Assembly: GCF_000332215.1 (NCBI RefSeq)
Contig: NZ_ALWB01000029.1
Coordinates: 1-33,697 of the forward strand
Direction: 5' to 3'
DNA: 33,697 nt
From: Pseudanabaena biceps PCC 7429
GTDB taxonomy: Bacteria; Cyanobacteriota; Cyanobacteriia; Pseudanabaenales; Pseudanabaenaceae
Shown: positions 25,428 to 33,697 of the stretch, piece by piece
Layout of the letters: each line of letters starts with the position of its first letter
How positions within the stretch are numbered: the first letter of the stretch is position 1
Position numbers and translations under genes: made by a program
Notes under the pieces: model-generated
The model's input: the letters and a program-made list of their open reading frames with translations, nothing else
Database searches by the model: none
What the model was told of the DNA's origin: nothing

Positions 25428-26129
25428 GTGTTAGAGATTAACAATCTTAGCGTTCGCTATGGAGGTATTCAGGCTTTACAGGATGTTAGCTTGCAGGTCA
25501 CTGAAGGAGAAATAGTAACTTTAATTGGGGCGAATGGTGCTGGTAAAACTACGACCTTACGAACTATTTCGCGCCTAGTCACCATGGGATCGGGACAGAT
25601 TATCTACAATGGCAAATCTATTAATAACTTACGACCAGATCGCATAGTCCAAATTGGCATCGCGCATAGCCCAGAAGGTCGGAGAGTGCTTGCCAGACAA
25701 ACAGTATTAGATAATCTGGAATTGGGCGCTTTTTTACGGAGCGATCGCTGGGGAATTAAAGCCGACATCGAAAAACAGTTTGAGATTTTCCCTCGTCTTG
25801 GGGAGCGTCGCCATCAACTGGCAGGAACCCTAAGCGGAGGTGAGCAACAAATGCTCGCGATCGCCCGTGCTGTTATGAGTCGTCCCAAATTACTATTGCT
25901 GGATGAGCCAAGTTTAGGGCTAGCCCCCCAGATCATCAGGGAAATTTTTAAAACGATTGTGAATTTAAATCAATCTGGAGTCACGATTTTGTTGGTCGAG
26001 CAGAATGCCAATTTAGCTTTGCAACATGCTCATCGTGGCTATGTGATGGAATCGGGCATCATCACCATTGAGGGAAAAGCAGCGGACTTATTAATTGATG
26101 AAAGAGTCCGCAAAGCTTATCTAGGATAG
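25428..26129 (+). CDS. natE: LivF/NatE-type ABC transporter ATPase
   Basis: 233 residues from a GTG at 25428 with AGGAGATGGG upstream. Motifs: Walker A GANGAGKTT (34-42), signature LSGGEQ (135-140), Walker B LLLLDEP (155-161), and HSPEGRRVLARQTVLDNLEL, typical of the LivF branch of branched-chain/neutral amino acid importers. In Synechocystis the N-I neutral amino acid system uses NatA to NatE encoded at scattered loci, so an isolated natE is normal in this phylum. The symbol is by family; UrtE is the close alternative, but no urt genes are nearby. The gap 26130-26311 shows nothing I can name. Confidence 0.85.
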   Translation: MLEINNLSVRYGGIQALQDVSLQVTEGEIVTLIGANGAGKTTTLRTISRLVTMGSGQIIYNGKSINNLRPDRIVQIGIAHSPEGRRVLARQTVLDNLELGAFLRSDRWGIKADIEKQFEIFPRLGERRHQLAGTLSGGEQQMLAIARAVMSRPKLLLLDEPSLGLAPQIIREIFKTIVNLNQSGVTILLVEQNANLALQHAHRGYVMESGIITIEGKAADLLIDERVRKAYLG

Positions 26130-26311
26130 AGAAAAACCGAGGAAAAAAGACCAAGGGAACAGATCACTCATCACCTAAAAATTAAGCGATTATGGGATAC
26201 CATAGCCCTAAAACTAGATTACCTTCGATCTTTGTAAGAAACTTTTCGTGAATTTGTGTTTTAACAAACACTTTTAGCGCACAATTTTAAGTAGATACCT
26301 AGCGCGTCACA

Positions 26312-27409
26312 TTGTTTCGTATGATTGAGACCCTTAATAAGTTGCCTCGTTGGTTTTCACTAGGCTTGACTTTTCCGTTAATCTTTCTAAACGGATGGTT
26401 ATTGCTACTGCTATGCCGAGAATTGCAGCCATTAGTCAGTATTCTTATTACGGCGACAGTTATTTCGTTCTTGCTAGATTATCCTATTCGCTTTTTGATC
26501 TCCTTAAAGGTGAAGCGTGGTGTCGCAGCAGGATTAGTCATCCTTATATTTTTCATGTTGCTCAGCACCTTAGCCATCTTCCTCGTGCCTCTGATTTTGG
26601 CACAGGCAAATGAACTAATCGTCCGCTTGCCAGAATGGATTAAATCTGGACAGCAGCAGCTTCAAACTCTTGAGACTTGGGCGATCGCTCAGCAACTGCC
26701 GATCGATATCAGCAGCACTTTTAATCAATTAATCGAAAAACTTACGGGTGTCCTGAGATCGGTTACCAGTCAACTTTTTAGTATTGTATTTGGTGCGATC
26801 GGCAGCCTTGTCAATATCTTCTTAACCCTGATATTCTCAATTTTTTTGGTGCTCCGTGGAGAATTTTTGTGGAATGGGCTGCTCAGTTGGCTACCCCAAA
26901 AATGGAACGATCAGGTGCGTAATCTGCTGCCGCGCAATTTTGAGCGTTTTATTGTAGGACAAGTGACTCTAGCCACAATTCTAGGGGTATCGCAAACTGC
27001 CGCCATGATGATTTTAGGCGTTCCACTCGCGCAACTATTCGGGTTTGGCATTGGAGTGGCAAGCTTGATCCCCCTTGGTGGTTCTAGCACGATTATCACC
27101 GTCAGCTTGCTGATTGCTTTGCAAAATTTTTGGTTGGGAGTGAAGGTGCTACTTGTCGCCGTCGCCATCATTCAAATTGTGGAAAACGTGTTAGGACCTC
27201 GTATTGTGGGTGAACTAACGGGATTAAATCCTGTATGGATGCTAATTTCCCTTGATATTGGCTTTAAGTTAAATGGCGTTCTAGGTTTGCTAGTTGCCGT
27301 CCCGATCGCAGGATTTATTAAAGGAACATTTGATACGATTCGTGGGGTAAGTAGTCCACCCCCTATAGATGCGATCGCCAAGACTCATACGGAAGCACCG
27401 CTAAAATAG
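26312..27409 (+). CDS. AI-2E family transporter (PerM/YdiK type)
   Basis: 365 residues. The start is a TTG at 26312 or the ATG at 26321 (MIETLNKL); no strong ribosome site separates them. Eight or so membrane helices in the typical order are visible: paired helices at the N-terminus (LGLTFPLIFLNGWLLLLLCR; SILITATVISFLLDYPIRFL), an amphipathic insertion of about 100 residues, then QVTLATILGVSQTAAMMILG, SLIPLGGSSTIITVSLLIAL and the closing NVLGPRIVGELTGLNPVWML. Members export autoinducer-2, Na+/H+ or other small molecules; the family name does not prove AI-2 export here. Its stop overlaps a long terminator hairpin. Confidence 0.88.
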   Translation: MFRMIETLNKLPRWFSLGLTFPLIFLNGWLLLLLCRELQPLVSILITATVISFLLDYPIRFLISLKVKRGVAAGLVILIFFMLLSTLAIFLVPLILAQANELIVRLPEWIKSGQQQLQTLETWAIAQQLPIDISSTFNQLIEKLTGVLRSVTSQLFSIVFGAIGSLVNIFLTLIFSIFLVLRGEFLWNGLLSWLPQKWNDQVRNLLPRNFERFIVGQVTLATILGVSQTAAMMILGVPLAQLFGFGIGVASLIPLGGSSTIITVSLLIALQNFWLGVKVLLVAVAIIQIVENVLGPRIVGELTGLNPVWMLISLDIGFKLNGVLGLLVAVPIAGFIKGTFDTIRGVSSPPPIDAIAKTHTEAPLK

Positions 27410-27458
27410 CGAAAAAGATGAGTGGCGGCACTTCGTGCCGCCACTCATCTTTTTCGCT
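27408..27458 (+). terminator. 24-bp hairpin ending the AI-2E gene
   Basis: A perfect 24-bp stem with loop TTC (GGCGGCAC-TTC-GTGCCGCC tip) begins within the TAG stop codon. One of the longest perfect palindromes in the window. Confidence 0.75.
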
Positions 27459-27583
27459 TTATGATATAGAACTGATACGAATCCAGCAACATAAGACTAT
27501 CCCAGATCATAAAGATCTACTAAGAGTATCTTTAAGTTTTTGTAACTTACACCGTAATCAACAGACATCCTGTTAGTCTAAGT

Positions 27584-27627
27584 AAGAGAAACATGAGTAG
27601 CCTTTTGTCGCCGCTCATGTTTCTCTT
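27584..27627. repeat. 14-bp hairpin upstream of a small gene
   Basis: Arms AAGAGAAACATGAG and complement around a 16-nt interior (TAGCCTTTTGTCGCCG). It ends 28 nt before the ATG at 27655. Its position in the leader could make it an attenuator; otherwise it is a decayed member of the intergenic hairpins. Confidence 0.5.
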
Positions 27628-27654
27628 TTAGAGAAGCATTGGTCAGTATTGCAT

Positions 27655-27975
27655 ATGAAACGTTTTCGGGATGAATGGATTGATGAATGGTGTCAGGAAA
27701 ATGGCTGGACTGACCTATTTGTCGAACGTTGTTGTAATTATTGGGCATTTCCGCCAAGCTCCGTAATGCCATTGCCGATTCCCAATGACACTCTCCGCGC
27801 GATTAAAAATGCGAAGGGAATGAGCGACGATGAAAAATCTTGGACATTTGCCGCGATCGCAATTTCCTGTCTGGCATCAATATTTAGCTTTATCTTACGC
27901 AATCCATTACCAATCACCTGTGCTTTTGGCTGTGTCGCTTTTATTGTCGGGCAACTGGAAATCGAAGAATTTTAA
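27655..27975 (+). CDS. Conserved cyanobacterial small membrane protein
   Basis: 106 residues from the ATG at 27655 (a TTG two codons earlier is possible). The N-terminal half is soluble and Trp/Cys rich: MKRFRDEWIDEWCQENGWTD, then LFVERCCNYWAFPPSSVMP. The C-terminal half has two hydrophobic segments (AAIAISCLASIFSFIL; ITCAFGCVAFIVGQLE). I recognise the N-terminal pattern as conserved in cyanobacteria but know no function. A 17-bp terminator-like hairpin (27991-28033) follows. Confidence 0.65.
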   Translation: MKRFRDEWIDEWCQENGWTDLFVERCCNYWAFPPSSVMPLPIPNDTLRAIKNAKGMSDDEKSWTFAAIAISCLASIFSFILRNPLPITCAFGCVAFIVGQLEIEEF

Positions 27976-27990
27976 TAGCCAGCACTCATC

Positions 27991-28033
27991 TCCCAAAAAG
28001 AAGGGGGTGCATGGAACCCCCTTCTTTTTGGGA
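27991..28033 (+). terminator. 17-bp hairpin after the small membrane protein
   Basis: Arms TCCCAAAAAGAAGGGGG and complement, with a 9-nt loop, beginning 16 nt after the stop at 27975. Confidence 0.65.
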
Positions 28034-28103
28034 ATCAAAAGTTAGCTGTTGCCCCTCGCTTTAGGACAAAATCAAAAAACGTGAGTTCGATATAACTTGA
28101 AAT

Positions 28104-28191
28104 GGGCTTTGAGAAAAGGTTTGCTACGCAAACCCTTTCTCAAAGCCCAAAAGACGAGTGGCGGCGCAAAGCGCCGCCACTCGTCTTTTGG
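28104..28191. terminator. Double hairpin downstream of opcA
   Basis: Hairpin 1 (28104-28148) is the near-identical copy of 4565-4610 (one base fewer in the right arm). It runs directly into hairpin 2 (28147-28191), a perfect 21-bp stem with loop AAA. Hairpin 2 is 7 nt from the opcA stop, so it is well placed as the zwf-opcA terminator. Confidence 0.7.
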
Positions 28192-28197
28192 TTGTTG

Positions 28198-29319
28198 CTA
28201 TAGAGCAATTATTTTAGAAACGAGGGCGAGGCTTTCCTCAAAGAGAACCTCTCGTCCCCATCGTTGCAATTGTTGCCCCAATAGAGTATCGGCACTTTGA
28301 TCTGACAAAGGCGACACTTGATGGACGCGATAGTTTTGAGCACCACCACCAGCTTCCATGCGCATACAGCCCGTTGACTCCGAACAGAACACATTACAAG
28401 CATCCGTATTTTGGTTAGAGGCAGTCAAGCGCAACCCAATTAGATCGCCAATGACCTCTCCTGGATCGCCTATGGGGATCGCTGCTAATTCAGCCTTAAC
28501 TTTGATATGGTTGCGACCTTCAAAAATTACATGCTGAATATTGTAATCACCACCTTCAACATTGCGCTCAATTGGCTCCCATTCCAGACGACTCGCAATC
28601 CAGCCCAAAAACATCAAAGCCTGAGTGCTATTGCCTCGTTCGTAGTCAATCGTAATGCCATCAATTTCCCATACTGCCGAGCGGCGATCGGGCTGATCGA
28701 AAGCTTGAGCAGTGAGTTCTTGCCAAGGTGCTAGTCTCTGCCAATTGAGATCGGCGATTTGAGTGCCAGCACCAATCATCCCTTGAACTTTAAGGAGATC
28801 TGCTTCTGAATTAGGAAAAACCGCTGAATCTAAGATCAAGCGATCGCTTAAATTCACTAGTTTTTCAAACATCCGCGTATTTGGGGCAGGACTATCTTTC
28901 CACCACAAAAACACAGGGAGATCGGGGATCAGTAGTTCTGGCAAGATGCTATGCACACGATCAAAGGCAAGTGTTGCTCCCGTCAAGGTGATATATTCAC
29001 CACAAACTAACGAGCTGCGACTTTTTTGAATCGGGCAATAGGCTGCCACCTGCGCCGATATACCTTCATCCACACCATCCAATGTAACCAAATCAATAAC
29101 GCGACAGGGGCTTTGAGAAACGATCGCATCAACGGAAGCCATCCTTGACGCTGCACCAATAGTTTCTGGTTCGTACACTAACAGATTGAATGTAGTAGCA
29201 CGCGCGGCGGAGTTTTCTCCATAGGACTGCCAGATTTTGCTTAGCTCTGCTTCGACTTGAGAAACCGAGACATCTTTGGGAGCTTGCAAAGATACAACGG
29301 AAGTTGCTTGCGTATTCAT
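28198..29319 (-). CDS. opcA: Glucose-6-phosphate dehydrogenase assembly protein OpcA
   Basis: 373 residues. OpcA is an allosteric partner needed for full activity and oligomerisation of cyanobacterial G6PDH and for its redox control. Recognised from DVSVSQVEAELSKIWQSYGE at the N-terminus, TFNLLVYEPET, the central LLIPDLPVFLWWKDSPAPNT, and the C-terminal cysteine-bearing NTDACNVFCSESTGCMRMEA, a region implicated in redox response. It lies 154 nt downstream of zwf on the same strand, the conserved cyanobacterial zwf-opcA order. The gap holds heptamer tandem repeats. Confidence 0.93.
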   Translation of the reverse strand: MNTQATSVVSLQAPKDVSVSQVEAELSKIWQSYGENSAARATTFNLLVYEPETIGAASRMASVDAIVSQSPCRVIDLVTLDGVDEGISAQVAAYCPIQKSRSSLVCGEYITLTGATLAFDRVHSILPELLIPDLPVFLWWKDSPAPNTRMFEKLVNLSDRLILDSAVFPNSEADLLKVQGMIGAGTQIADLNWQRLAPWQELTAQAFDQPDRRSAVWEIDGITIDYERGNSTQALMFLGWIASRLEWEPIERNVEGGDYNIQHVIFEGRNHIKVKAELAAIPIGDPGEVIGDLIGLRLTASNQNTDACNVFCSESTGCMRMEAGGGAQNYRVHQVSPLSDQSADTLLGQQLQRWGREVLFEESLALVSKIIAL

Positions 29320-29378
29320 GGATTTATAAAAACATCTCTGCTGGATACTGAATAAGATTTGGTGATAGGTAAAGGCAA

Positions 29379-29413
29379 TTGGTAATTGGTAATTGGTAAT
29401 TGGTAATTGGTAA
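29379..29413. repeat. Heptamer tandem repeat (STRR-like)
   Basis: Five perfect copies of TTGGTAA, followed at about 29450-29465 by the inverted form ACCAATTACCAATTA. It lies between zwf and opcA. Heptameric short tandem repeats (STRR) of this kind are well known between genes in cyanobacteria. The inverted piece could fold with it in the zwf-opcA transcript. Confidence 0.85.
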
Positions 29414-29473
29414 TAATTAATTCATAATTCGTAATTCATACTAAGCCCTTACCAATTACCAATTAATCTTTAC

Positions 29474-31003
29474 CTATAACCGCCGCCACTGTCTTCCATC
29501 ACGTTCGATCAGTTGTTCGGCTTCAGAAGGTCCCCAAGTCCCTGCCTCGTATTGAGGCACGACAATAGGATCGTTAGGCATTTCCCACGCACTAAGTGCA
29601 GGGGTAACCACTTTCCAAGCAGCCTCTACCTCATCACCACGAGTAAATAGAGTCTGATCGCCTAACATACAATCTAGCAACAGGCGATCGTAAGCGTCGG
29701 AACCTTCGATCCCAAAGGTTTTGCCATAGCCAAAGTCCATATCTACCGATCGCGATCGCAGATCGGCTCCTGGCATTTTTGCTTCAAACTTCAATGCAAC
29801 CCCTTCATTAGGCTGAATTCTTAAAGTCAGCACGTTTGGCGAAACTTGCTTAGCCGCTGATTGAAATAATAAATAGGGAACATCACGAAATTGAATCGCA
29901 ATTTCACTAACTTTTTTAGGCATCCGTTTTCCCGTTCGCAAATAAAAGGGAACACCTTGCCAGCGCCAATTATTAACTTCAAACTTCATAGCAACGTAGG
30001 TCGGCACGAGGGATTCAGGATTCACATTAGGTTCATGGCGGTAACCCTGTACCTGTTTCCCCTTCATCCAACCCGCACTGTACTGCGCCCGCACGCAGGA
30101 TCGCTCCAATCGGCGCGTATCCGCCAATCGAGTTGCTTGAATCACCTTAACTTTCTCATTTCGCAACGAATCAGCATCCATCGAGTTAGGTGGCTCCATT
30201 GCGGTCAAACAAAATAGTTGCATCAAATGGTTCTGCAACATATCTCTGAGCGCTCCAGAGTTTTCATAGTAACCAGCTCGATCTTCAACACCAACAGTTT
30301 CCGCCACTGTAATTTGAATGTGGTCGATAAACTGACGATTCCATAAGGGTTCAAAAATTGCATTAGCAAATCTTAGAACTAAAAGGTTCTGAACCGTTTC
30401 TTTACCAAGATAATGATCGATCCGATAAATCTGCTTTTCATCACAAGCTTTCTGAACTACCCGATTGAGATCTTGACATGATGACAAATCTCGACCGAAA
30501 GGCTTCTCAATTACTAAGCGAGTTTTTTGAGGATTTTTAATCATGCCTGCTTGCCCTAACTTCTCGATCGCATCGGTAAAGTAATTGGGTGAAACAGCCA
30601 AATAAAAGACTCGATTACCACGAGTACCCCTTTCTTTATCTAGCTGGGTGAGGAATTCATCCAACTTACGATAATCCTCAAGATTACTCATATCAAGAGA
30701 CTGATAGTACAAGCTTTCGGCAAAGTCTTGCCAAAGCGCCTCAGCACCGACACCCACTGAGAATTTTTCTACGCCTTCACGCATTTGCTCTCGGAAGTAA
30801 TCATGGCTCCAAGGTCTTCGAGCTACTCCGACAATTGTGAGCTCGGGAGGTAGACGGCGCTGCTGCTTGAGATGGTAGATTGCTGGAACTAGCTTGCGGA
30901 TAGTCAAGTCGCCCGATGCCCCAAAGATTACCAGAATCAAAGGCTCAGGAGATCTTTCTTGCTGTAAACCAACCCGTAAGGGATTTTCGAGTATTTGTAC
31001 CAC
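29474..31003 (-). CDS. zwf: Glucose-6-phosphate 1-dehydrogenase
   Basis: 509 residues. First enzyme of the oxidative pentose phosphate pathway, the main NADPH source in the dark. NADP-binding GASGDL (28-33), the EKPFGRDL region (166-173) and the active site RIDHYLGKE (194-202) are intact. Cys176 and Cys187 lie just before the active site; a cysteine at this place in Nostoc is tied to thioredoxin/OpcA control. A further Cys occurs in [11 protein letters not shown]. The length is normal. It is followed by opcA. A near-consensus Fur box lies about 110 nt upstream of the start (31112-31130). Confidence 0.96.
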   Translation of the reverse strand: MVQILENPLRVGLQQERSPEPLILVIFGASGDLTIRKLVPAIYHLKQQRRLPPELTIVGVARRPWSHDYFREQMREGVEKFSVGVGAEALWQDFAESLYYQSLDMSNLEDYRKLDEFLTQLDKERGTRGNRVFYLAVSPNYFTDAIEKLGQAGMIKNPQKTRLVIEKPFGRDLSSCQDLNRVVQKACDEKQIYRIDHYLGKETVQNLLVLRFANAIFEPLWNRQFIDHIQITVAETVGVEDRAGYYENSGALRDMLQNHLMQLFCLTAMEPPNSMDADSLRNEKVKVIQATRLADTRRLERSCVRAQYSAGWMKGKQVQGYRHEPNVNPESLVPTYVAMKFEVNNWRWQGVPFYLRTGKRMPKKVSEIAIQFRDVPYLLFQSAAKQVSPNVLTLRIQPNEGVALKFEAKMPGADLRSRSVDMDFGYGKTFGIEGSDAYDRLLLDCMLGDQTLFTRGDEVEAAWKVVTPALSAWEMPNDPIVVPQYEAGTWGPSEAEQLIERDGRQWRRL

Positions 31004-31111
31004 AGGCTCGGTTGTTGAACGCTAAGTAGATTTTAGCCAATACATTCTAAATTCATCCAATTCGTCTGTTTTCCTTTAGGATCACTAGACTCTTTTGAGT
31101 CCTTAATATAT

Positions 31112-31130
31112 GATAATGATTATTATTATC
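31112..31130. promoter_or_regulatory. Putative Fur box
   Basis: GATAATGATTATTATTATC matches the 19-bp consensus GATAATGATAATCATTATC at 17 positions by direct alignment. It is about 110 nt upstream of zwf (minus) and about 870 nt upstream of the porin (plus). Only zwf is at normal promoter distance today; the sequence between it and the porin is mostly inserted repeats. AT-rich chance matches are possible. Confidence 0.6.
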
Positions 31131-31153
31131 ATAATATTCATCGCGGAGACGTA

Positions 31154-31438
31154 ATACCAATCCCCAAAATGGCGTTGCCATTTTGGGATCTCAAAACCTT
31201 GCGGAGTTTGTTTTTTAATTCACTAAAGTGAGGCAACACTTTAGTGAATTGGTATAAAACCCTAAGACCTGCGGCGCACGCTGCGCGTGCACCGCAGGTC
31301 TTATACCAAATCACAAAATGGCTACGCCATTTTGTGATTTTAAAATCCTTACTGGGTTTGGTTTTTAATTTCCAAAAGTGTAGCCACACTTTTGGAAATT
31401 GGTATTAGATCTGGATTTTAATTATGCTGAGGTACTTA
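31154..31438. repeat. Nested palindromic elements (two B-type, one A-type)
   Basis: 31154-31255 is a full B-type element (ATACCAAT ... AATTGGTAT, two hairpins). It is followed by the left part of an A-type element with a hairpin of about 17 bp (31263-31302). A second full B-type element (31303-31405: ATACCAAAT ... AATTGGTAT) interrupts it. The A-type right end (GATCTGGATTTTAATTATG, to 31438) then resumes. Flanking TTA/TTA at the second B-type element would fit a TA target duplication. Confidence 0.75.
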
Positions 31439-31620
31439 GAAATAAAGAAAAAATCAAGAAAAAGTTGTTTGCTTCCCCTAAACAATTTATCTATTGCAAG
31501 ATAAAATCAATAAATTAATTTGCAGCTTGTATATAAAAACTAATAAGAACTATTACGTTCGCTTCACCTATATTAGTCAACTTAATCAGTCAGCTTAGAT
31601 TTTGCGATGGGAAAATCTAC

Positions 31621-31719
31621 GTAGCTAGGCATAATTAAAAACCAAAAACAGAGAGCGTACCGCCCGCGTAGCGGGCGGTACGCTCTTCTAGGTTTTAAGT
31701 TTACTTATTACCTAGCTAC
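31621..31719. repeat. A-type palindromic element, complete
   Basis: Ends GTAGCTAGG / CCTAGCTAC (9-bp perfect inverted repeat). The inner hairpin 31652-31686 is a 16-bp perfect stem with loop GTA. The gap 31440-31620 is AT-rich with no gene. 31720-31940 contains only short frames (a 16-codon one, MRIIEMSHLQKVIFWE, from 31799 with GAGGG before it), too short to call. Confidence 0.7.
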
Positions 31720-31940
31720 TTAAGCTAGGGAACTTCGTGGATATGTTTTTTTAATGAGAGCCTATATGCCTGCCAGTACAGAAAACGAGGGAAATATATG
31801 CGCATCATTGAAATGAGCCATCTCCAAAAAGTCATATTTTGGGAGTAGGTAAGTAGTCAGCAGATCACAAAACTGCACCATTACTTTACAGGCATCCCAT
31901 AACAATCATAATAAAATCAGTTTTTAAATTAGAATTACTC

Positions 31941-31965
31941 TAGTAATTAATGATATTAATTACTA
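31941..31965. promoter_or_regulatory. Perfect 11-bp palindrome upstream of the porin
   Basis: TAGTAATTAAT, spacer GAT, ATTAATTACTA. It ends 36 nt before the porin ATG. Unlike the hairpin repeats it is purely AT-rich and unique in the window, so an operator for a dimeric regulator is the natural reading; a 5'-UTR hairpin is possible. AGGAG (31991-31995) is the porin ribosome site. Confidence 0.45.
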
Positions 31966-32001
31966 TTAAGATCGAATTTATATAACAGTGAGGAGTTTGA
32001 A

Positions 32002-33609
32002 ATGTCGAAGGTTTGGTTTGCCCAAGTTCAAAGATCGGTGCTTGGGGCGATCGCTTTTTCCACCTTGGCAACTTTGCCTAATCCTAGTGCAGCCCAATCA
32101 CTACCTCCCACCAAAGATGTGATAGGTCAGAATGTCACATCGGTTTCTCAGCTCAGTGATGTGCGCCCTACGGATTGGGCTTTTACGGCGCTACAGTCTT
32201 TAGTCGAGCGCTATGGATGTATAGCGGGCTACCCCGATCGCACTTTTCGCGGCAAACAAGCCACCAGCCGCTATGAATTTGCCGCTGGGCTAAATGCTTG
32301 CTTGGATAAGATCAATGAGATTATTTCCGCAGGTTTAGCAGATAAGGTCAGCAAAACCGATCTCGCCACCTTACAAAAGTTACAAGAAGAATTTGCCGCC
32401 GAACTTGCCACCCTGCGCGGTCGAGTCGATACCCTTGAGGCAAAAACTACTAAACTCGAAGCCCAGCAATTTTCCACGACGACAAAACTTGACGGTCAAG
32501 TCATCGTATCCGCCTCAGCTAGTGGTTCTGGTAGCGATAGCCTCTTAAATCCGATTGGTAATGCATCAGGGCTTTCGGGTAAGGCAAATACAACTGTAAT
32601 CAGTCGCGTACGGCTCAATTTGAATACCAGTTTTACAGGCGAAGATTTGTTATTAACGCGTTTGGAAGCAGGGAACGGTGGTACTAATCTGTCGAATTCT
32701 CTTAATGACGCTGGCGGTGTTTTCCGAGGCTTTACAGGATTTAAAAATAGTTCTGTTTTCGATTACAGCGAAGCAGGCACGACCTTCACGCTCGGTCGCT
32801 TGCGCTATGACTTTCCTATAGGCAAGGATATTCGCGCTTCGCTGGGCGCGGTAATGTCGCTCAACGATCACTTGGATCACAACAGTTTTGCTAACGATGA
32901 GTCCGTTGATTTCTCCAGTCGTTTGTTTATCAATAATCCCCTAATTTTGCCCGTCAATGATGGTGCGGGTGGAGCGATCGCTTGGAATATCGGTGGCAGT
33001 GCTTTCACTCTGCGAGCAGGATATGTTGCCGCAACCGCCAATCAAGCAACCAACGATGGGACAATCAATCGTGGTTTATTTGGTGATCCCTACCAAGGAA
33101 CAGTGGAGCTAGAGTTTGCCCCCAAAAACAGCGAAAACGATAGCCCCTTGGCATTGCGCTTGCAATATACCAGAGCCTCGGTCAATAATCTCGATTACAA
33201 TACAGGCGGATTGAATCTGGAGTGGGCTTTTAATAAAGCGATCGCCGTTTTCGGACGCTATGGATTTGGAAATATCAGCAATCGGGGATCGGCGATCGCT
33301 AATGCATTACCTACCTATATCAACGCTGGGGTAACCAGCGATGCGATTAGTCCTCAAACTTGGTCTGCTGGTTTTGCTTTCCCCGATCTGTTTAAGGAAG
33401 GAGCAATGGGCGCGATCGCAATAGGACAACCGTTCATTGAGAGTAAGGTCGGTAATGCCACTCAAACAAATGTGGAGTTGTTCTATCGTTTCCCGATCTC
33501 TAGCAATATTAGTATCACCCCTGATTTGCAATTTATCTTCAATCCCAACAATAACAGTAGTAACAGCACCATCACCGTCGGTACATTGAGAACTGTATTT
33601 ACTTTCTAG
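32002..33609 (+). CDS. SLH-domain OprB-type outer membrane porin (iron uptake porin type)
   Basis: 535 residues. Signal peptide about 1-31 (ending NPSAAQS). One SLH domain at about 49-108 (VSQLSDVRPTDWAFTALQSL; GCIAGYPDRTFRGKQATSRY) anchors it to peptidoglycan-linked polymer. A coiled coil at about 115-155 (LQKLQEEFAAELATLRGRVD) leads to an OprB-type beta barrel that ends in the terminal Phe typical of outer membrane proteins (RTVFTF). Cyanobacterial homologues are the major porins and several are needed for inorganic iron passage. It stands alone behind a 1-kb gap. Confidence 0.92.
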   Translation: MSKVWFAQVQRSVLGAIAFSTLATLPNPSAAQSLPPTKDVIGQNVTSVSQLSDVRPTDWAFTALQSLVERYGCIAGYPDRTFRGKQATSRYEFAAGLNACLDKINEIISAGLADKVSKTDLATLQKLQEEFAAELATLRGRVDTLEAKTTKLEAQQFSTTTKLDGQVIVSASASGSGSDSLLNPIGNASGLSGKANTTVISRVRLNLNTSFTGEDLLLTRLEAGNGGTNLSNSLNDAGGVFRGFTGFKNSSVFDYSEAGTTFTLGRLRYDFPIGKDIRASLGAVMSLNDHLDHNSFANDESVDFSSRLFINNPLILPVNDGAGGAIAWNIGGSAFTLRAGYVAATANQATNDGTINRGLFGDPYQGTVELEFAPKNSENDSPLALRLQYTRASVNNLDYNTGGLNLEWAFNKAIAVFGRYGFGNISNRGSAIANALPTYINAGVTSDAISPQTWSAGFAFPDLFKEGAMGAIAIGQPFIESKVGNATQTNVELFYRFPISSNISITPDLQFIFNPNNNSSNSTITVGTLRTVFTF

Positions 33610-33621
33610 TATTTCTAATAT

Positions 33622-33697
33622 AGCTGCCGTCAAATGTATCAGGGCATGAAGCCCAAAACAGTGTTGCCGCGCGGAGCGCGGCAACACTGTTTTGGGC
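33622..33697. repeat. C-type element, cut by the window end
   Basis: Left end AGCTGCCGTCA...TGTATCAGGGCATGAA matches 25280 onward. It is followed by a hairpin of more than 20 bp with loop GGA (GCCCAAAACAGTG...). It begins 12 nt after the porin stop and probably terminates that transcript. Confidence 0.7.

Noticed and set aside
26312-27409. Reading the AI-2E family membrane protein as proof of quorum signalling
   Set aside because: The family includes ion and other small-molecule exporters; no luxS or sensor is in the window.

Overview
The window comes from a cyanobacterium. The octamer GCGATCGC (HIP1) recurs throughout, and the gene content is cyanobacterial: light-dependent protochlorophyllide oxidoreductase, a photosystem II S4-domain protein, OpcA next to zwf, an SLH/OprB porin, DUF1997, XisI and a NatE-like ATPase. 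The moderate GC content and very dense intergenic hairpins suggest a Pseudanabaena-like genome, but that is inference. No rRNA, tRNA, insertion-sequence transposase or CRISPR array is visible.

Layout. 1-4.8 kb: a membrane protein of unknown function (minus), then DUF1997, a lone GvpF/L-family gene and an M20 amidohydrolase (plus). 4.8-9.3 kb: an uncharacterised wHTH/GNAT-like gene facing away from a compact four-gene set: CDP-alcohol phosphatidyltransferase, CdsA-like cytidylyltransferase, PlsC-like acyltransferase and a Methyltransf_20-type methyltransferase. This looks like an accessory phospholipid-type pathway. 9.3-15.2 kb: a defence/addiction island. It holds a decayed antitoxin copy, XisI without XisH, an intact antitoxin whose MazF-like toxin has an internal deletion, an intact ParE/antitoxin pair, a 1179-residue NACHT-HEAT protein with a cyanobacterial C-terminal module, and a second antitoxin/toxin pair on the other strand.

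15.4-27.4 kb: mostly housekeeping genes. They are PRC-barrel plus PSII S4 protein, an M48 peptidase, por, a PEP-CTERM-like secreted protein, a one-TM protein, wecB, an NrtA/CmpA-like lipoprotein, natE/livF and an AI-2E-family permease. 27.6-31.0 kb: a small conserved protein, then zwf-opcA (minus), which gate the oxidative pentose phosphate pathway. 31.0-32.0 kb is a gene-free stretch holding a near-consensus Fur box and stacked palindromic elements, followed by an SLH/OprB porin likely used for iron or solute uptake.

The most striking unexplained structure is the set of interspersed palindromes. Almost every intergenic gap carries one or more 14-24 bp hairpins, many with a three-base tip closed by GC pairs. 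They fall into at least three modular families with short terminal inverted repeats, and some are inserted into others. Several double as terminators.
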